Shown here: positions 3,299 through 6,090 of the stretch, piece after piece
Position numbering within the stretch: position 1 is the first letter of the stretch
Layout of the letters: the number at the start of each line of letters is the position of its first letter
Source: Pseudomonadota bacterium
Lineage (GTDB): Bacteria > Pseudomonadota > Alphaproteobacteria > Rhizobiales > Beijerinckiaceae
Direction: 5' to 3'
Length of the DNA: 6,090 bases
NCBI GenBank assembly: GCA_023386115.1
Contig: JAEWKL010000600.1
Span: 1 to 6,090, forward strand
Position numbers and translations under genes: made by a program
Notes under the pieces: generated by a model
What the model was told of the DNA's origin: nothing
The model's database searches: none
What the model saw: the letters and a program-made list of their open reading frames with translations, nothing else

Positions 3299-5056
3299 AT
3301 GAACATCTTCGCCGCCTTCGAGGCCCGCATCGGCGAGGCGCTCGAGACGCTCACCCGCGCCGGCACCCTGCCGGAGGGGCTGGACCGCGCCCGCGTCGTG
3401 GTCGAGCCGCCGCGCGATCCGAGCCACGGCGACCTCGCCACCAACGCCGCCCTGGTGCTGGCGAAGGAGGCGCGCGTGAACCCGAAGGCGCTCGCCGAGG
3501 CCCTGGCGGCCGAGCTGCGCCAGGATCCCCGCGTGACGGAGGCCGCCGTCGCCGGGCCGGGCTTCATCAACCTGCGGCTCGATCCGGCGATCTATGCCGA
3601 GGTCGTGCGGTCGGTCCTGCGCGAGGGCGAGGCCTATGGGCGCGGCGCCAAGGTGCCCGGCGGCGTCAATGTCGAGTACGTCTCGGCCAACCCGACCGGG
3701 CCGATGCATGTCGGCCACGGCCGCGGCGCGGTGTTCGGCGACGCGCTGGCCAACCTCCTGGTCGCCGCCGGCCGGGACGTGACCCGCGAGTACTACATCA
3801 ACGATGCCGGCGCGCAGGTCGACGTGCTCGCCCGCTCGGCCTTCCTGCGCTACCGCGAGGCGCTCGGCGAGACCGTCACGATCCCGGACGGGCTCTATCC
3901 GGGCGACTACCTCAAGCCCGTCGGCGAGGCGCTGAAGGACACGTACGGCGACACGCTCCGCGACAAGCCCGAGGGCGAGTGGCTGCCCCTGGTGCGCGAC
4001 TTCGCCATCGACCGGATGATGGACCGGATCCGCGAGGACCTCGCGGCCATCGGCATCCACCACGACGTGTTCTTCTCCGAGCGCACCCTGCAAGGCGGCG
4101 GGAACGGCGGCGCGGTGGCGGCGCTGATCGCGGACCTGCGCGACAAGGGCCTCGTCTACGAAGGACGGCTGCCGCCGCCCAAGGGCCAGCTGCCGGAGGA
4201 TTGGGAGGACCGCGAGCAGACGCTGTTTCGCGCCACCGCCTTCGGCGACGACATCGACCGACCGCTCCTGAAATCCGACGGCAGCTTCACCTACTTCGCC
4301 TCGGACATCGCCTATCACCGCTCGAAGGTCGAGCGCGGCGCCGTCGAGTTGATCGACGTGCTCGGCGCCGACCATGGCGGCTACGTCAAGCGCATGCAGG
4401 CGGCCGTGAAGGCGGTCTCGGACGGGAAGGCCGCCCTCGACGTCAAGCTGTGCCAGCTGGTGCGGCTCCTGCGCGGCGGCGAGCCGGTGAAGATGTCGAA
4501 GCGGGCGGGCGAGTTCGTCACCCTACGCGAGGTGATCGACGAGGTCGGGCGCGACCCCGTGCGGTTCATGATGCTCTACCGCAAGAACGACGCGACGCTC
4601 GATTTCGACCTCGCCAAGGTGGTGGAGCAGTCGAAGGACAACCCGGTCTTCTACGTCCAGTACGCCCATGCCCGGGCCGCCTCGGTGCTCCGCCAGGCCC
4701 GCGAGGCCTTCCCCGATCTCGACCTGTCGCCGGCGGCGCTCGCGGGCGCCGACCTGTCGGGCCTCACCGACCCGGGCGAGCTCGAGATGATGCGCCTGAT
4801 CGCCCAGGTGCCGCGCGTGATCGAGGCTGCGGCGGCCGCGCACGAGCCGCATCGCCTCGCGTTCCACCTCTACGAGCTGGCCAGCGCGTTCCATAGTTTC
4901 TGGAACAAGGGCAAAGACTTGCCGCAATTACGGTTTGTTAATCAAACCGACAGAAAGTCCACCGAGGCGAGGCTGGCCCTCGTCGCTGCCCTCAAGGGGG
5001 TGGTCGCGTCCAATCTCGGGATCCTCGGCGTCGGTGCGCCCGACGAGATGCGCTGA
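3299..5056 (+). CDS. argS: Arginyl-tRNA synthetase
   Basis: The product is a complete 585-residue class I arginyl-tRNA synthetase, which charges tRNA-Arg in the cytosol. The N-terminal Add-1 domain (about 1-110) contains PRDPSHGDLATNAAL, used in tRNA D-loop recognition. The Rossmann catalytic domain starts with VEYVSANPTGPMHVGH, where HVGH (137-140) is the HIGH signature. FASDIAYH (333-340) and GADHGGYVKR (356-365) are typical ArgRS segments. KMSKRAGEF (398-406) is an intact KMSKS-type loop. The DALR anticodon-binding domain fills about 455-585, with FHSFWNKGKDLP near its middle. The ATG at 3299 gives the normal N-terminus; no strong ribosome binding site precedes it. A 66-codon upstream frame ends TGA overlapping this ATG (ATGA), which might help initiation. 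Codons around 4893-4960 are unusually AT-rich, including TTA and AGA. The gene is followed by 181 bases and then the SPOR-type gene. Confidence 0.98.
   Translation: MNIFAAFEARIGEALETLTRAGTLPEGLDRARVVVEPPRDPSHGDLATNAALVLAKEARVNPKALAEALAAELRQDPRVTEAAVAGPGFINLRLDPAIYAEVVRSVLREGEAYGRGAKVPGGVNVEYVSANPTGPMHVGHGRGAVFGDALANLLVAAGRDVTREYYINDAGAQVDVLARSAFLRYREALGETVTIPDGLYPGDYLKPVGEALKDTYGDTLRDKPEGEWLPLVRDFAIDRMMDRIREDLAAIGIHHDVFFSERTLQGGGNGGAVAALIADLRDKGLVYEGRLPPPKGQLPEDWEDREQTLFRATAFGDDIDRPLLKSDGSFTYFASDIAYHRSKVERGAVELIDVLGADHGGYVKRMQAAVKAVSDGKAALDVKLCQLVRLLRGGEPVKMSKRAGEFVTLREVIDEVGRDPVRFMMLYRKNDATLDFDLAKVVEQSKDNPVFYVQYAHARAASVLRQAREAFPDLDLSPAALAGADLSGLTDPGELEMMRLIAQVPRVIEAAAAAHEPHRLAFHLYELASAFHSFWNKGKDLPQLRFVNQTDRKSTEARLALVAALKGVVASNLGILGVGAPDEMR
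4931..4949. repeat. Inverted repeat inside an AT-rich codon patch of argS
   Basis: CGGTTTG (4931-4937) and CAAACCG (4943-4949) are perfect arms around TTAAT. It sits within argS codons for RFVNQT, in a run of codons unlike the rest of the gene. It could be a hairpin in the mRNA or a protein-binding site; it may equally be incidental. Confidence 0.35.
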
Positions 5057-5103
5057 GGGTTCGCCCCGGGACCGGAGCGCGACCGGACGTCGCGGTATGC
5101 CGT

Positions 5104-5157
5104 AAGGGCCGCCGCGGCGGGACGCGAGCGATGGGATCTGACGGCGGCCCTTCCCAT
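5104..5157 (+). promoter_or_regulatory. Paired alternative hairpins between argS and the SPOR-type gene
   Basis: AAGGGCCGCCG (5104-5114) is a perfect 11-base complement of CGGCGGCCCTT (5142-5152), with a 27-base loop. ATGGGA (5131-5136), within that loop, is complementary to TCCCAT (5152-5157) just past the stem. The two pairings share base 5152 and could form a pseudoknot-like fold or compete. No T-run follows, so this is not an intrinsic terminator. It may be an end-of-argS structure or part of the leader of the next gene. The rest of 5057-5237 shows no gene and no clear promoter. Confidence 0.4.
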
Positions 5158-5237
5158 ATCGGAAGCGGCGGCCGGTGCCGCCGAGCCGGGCCCGACGCGC
5201 GGTGAGGTGACGCGAGGGCGAACAGGATGGTGCTGCC

Positions 5238-6090
5238 ATGACGACCAATGCTTCCCGGGTTCCCGTCGATTACGACGGCTACGAGCAGGATCGGCAGCCG
5301 GCTCCCACCCGCCCGGATCAAACCCGGACCGGCCATCGGTCCGACCCTCTCGCCGAACTCGCCCGCATCGTCGGCCAGGACGATCCGTTCCGCGCCCTCC
5401 TCGAGGCCAAGGAGGCCAAGGAGGCGATCCGCAGCGAGCCGCGCGGCCGCGTCGAGCCGGTGATGCCGAGCTACGGCGAGGCGCCCGTGCCTGAGACCGG
5501 CCTGTCCGCCACCCGCAGCGAGCCGACCCTGGGGGCGCCGATGGCGCCGCCAGCGCACATCCCGGCCGCCGCCTTCAACCAGTATCTCGCCGCGGTCGAG
5601 CGCGAGACCGATTCCGAGCCGGAGGCTTCCCCCCTCGAGCCCGAAGCGATGCCCGAGCCGCGGCCGCGGGGCCGCCGGCGCATCGCCCTCGTCGGCACGG
5701 CGCTCGGCATCGTCGCAGCCTCGATCGGCGGGGCGCTGACCTGGAAGGCCTTCCACCACAGCCGCTCCGGCGCACCGATCCTGGTGATGGCCGATCAGGC
5801 GCCGCTCAAGGTGGCGCCGCAGAATGCCGGCGGCGTCGAGATCCCGGACCAGAACAAGCAGATCTACGAGCGCACCGCCACGGCGCCCGCCAAGGACGGC
5901 GGCCAGATCCGCATCGTCAACCGCGAGGAGCAGCCCCTCGACGTCAAGCAGGCGGCGCGCTCGCTGGCCACCGAGACCGGCGCGGCGGCTTCGCCCGCCA
6001 CCCCGGGCAACGCCCTGACCGAATCCCTCGGCGAGCCGCGCCGGGTGCGCACCGTCTCGGTCCGGCCGGAGCCCGCGCCGGCGGAAGCCC
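5238..6090 (+). CDS. Membrane-anchored SPOR-type cell-envelope protein, N-terminal part (runs off the right edge)
   Basis: A frame of 284 residues is open to the window end. The ATG at 5238 is chosen because AGGATGG lies 7 bases upstream and the N-terminus is normal for the group; an ATG at 5227 is out of frame. Residues 1-35 are polar, followed by DPLAELARIVGQDDPF (36-51), a signature I associate with SPOR-domain proteins encoded after argS in Rhizobiales. A Pro/Glu-rich cytoplasmic region leads to PRPRGRRR (141-148) and one hydrophobic segment IALVGTALGIVAASIGGALTW (149-169). The basic residues before it predict an N-in, C-out inner-membrane topology. The remaining Pro/Ala-rich periplasmic linker (170-284) would normally lead to a C-terminal SPOR domain that binds denuded septal peptidoglycan, but that part is outside the window, so the SPOR assignment is an inference from context and the N-terminus. 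Confidence 0.8.
   Translation, partial: MTTNASRVPVDYDGYEQDRQPAPTRPDQTRTGHRSDPLAELARIVGQDDPFRALLEAKEAKEAIRSEPRGRVEPVMPSYGEAPVPETGLSATRSEPTLGAPMAPPAHIPAAAFNQYLAAVERETDSEPEASPLEPEAMPEPRPRGRRRIALVGTALGIVAASIGGALTWKAFHHSRSGAPILVMADQAPLKVAPQNAGGVEIPDQNKQIYERTATAPAKDGGQIRIVNREEQPLDVKQAARSLATETGAAASPATPGNALTESLGEPRRVRTVSVRPEPAPAEA

Noticed and set aside
2897..4375. Long minus-strand frame of 492 residues opposite argS
   Set aside because: Most of it is the antisense shadow of argS with low-complexity composition; only its last 67 codons were considered separately.
3043..4896. Long plus-strand frame of 617 residues overlapping argS in another frame
   Set aside because: It is almost entirely Arg/Ala/Gly/Pro, the classic shadow of a GC-rich gene; argS has full family motifs.

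Overview
The window looks like chromosomal housekeeping DNA from a GC-rich alphaproteobacterium of the Hyphomicrobiales (Rhizobiales), most likely Methylobacterium or a close relative. That placement rests on the strong G/C third-position bias, the serS-surE-pcm order, and argS followed by a membrane-anchored SPOR-type protein whose N-terminus carries the DPLAELARIVGQDDPF-like signature. It is inferred by eye; no database was searched.

Layout. Positions 1-2182 are a tightly packed minus-strand operon: serS (2182 to 866), surE (866 to 105) and the first 36 codons of a probable pcm (108 to 1). The junctions overlap by 1 and 4 bases, which suggests translational coupling. Positions 3299-5056 are argS on the plus strand. 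From 5238 to the right edge runs the N-terminal part of a single-pass membrane protein, probably a SPOR-domain cell-envelope protein whose C-terminus lies outside.

Between the divergent serS and argS lie 1,116 bases without an obvious conventional gene, and this is the interesting part. It carries two direct copies of a roughly 94-bp repeat 901 bp apart (2187-2280 and 3088-3181), one abutting the serS start and one in the argS leader. Between them is a compact module at about 2555-2900. On the plus strand there is a 17-bp palindrome, a sigma70-like promoter, about 100 nt able to fold into three hairpins, and a textbook intrinsic terminator, together a candidate small RNA. On the minus strand there is a candidate promoter and a near-perfect Shine-Dalgarno sequence ahead of a 27-codon hydrophobic ORF whose 3' half is antisense to the candidate sRNA. 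A markedly AT-richer stretch follows (about 2871-3118).

How the genes relate. serS and argS supply seryl- and arginyl-tRNA for translation. surE and pcm are the classic stationary-phase/repair pair (nucleotide phosphatase and isoaspartyl protein repair). The SPOR-type protein is envelope-related and is a usual argS neighbour in this order. In many Rhizobiales argS and serS lie in the same direction, separated by nagZ, scpAB and tatABC. Their head-to-head placement here suggests a rearrangement with a junction in the repeat-bearing intergenic region.
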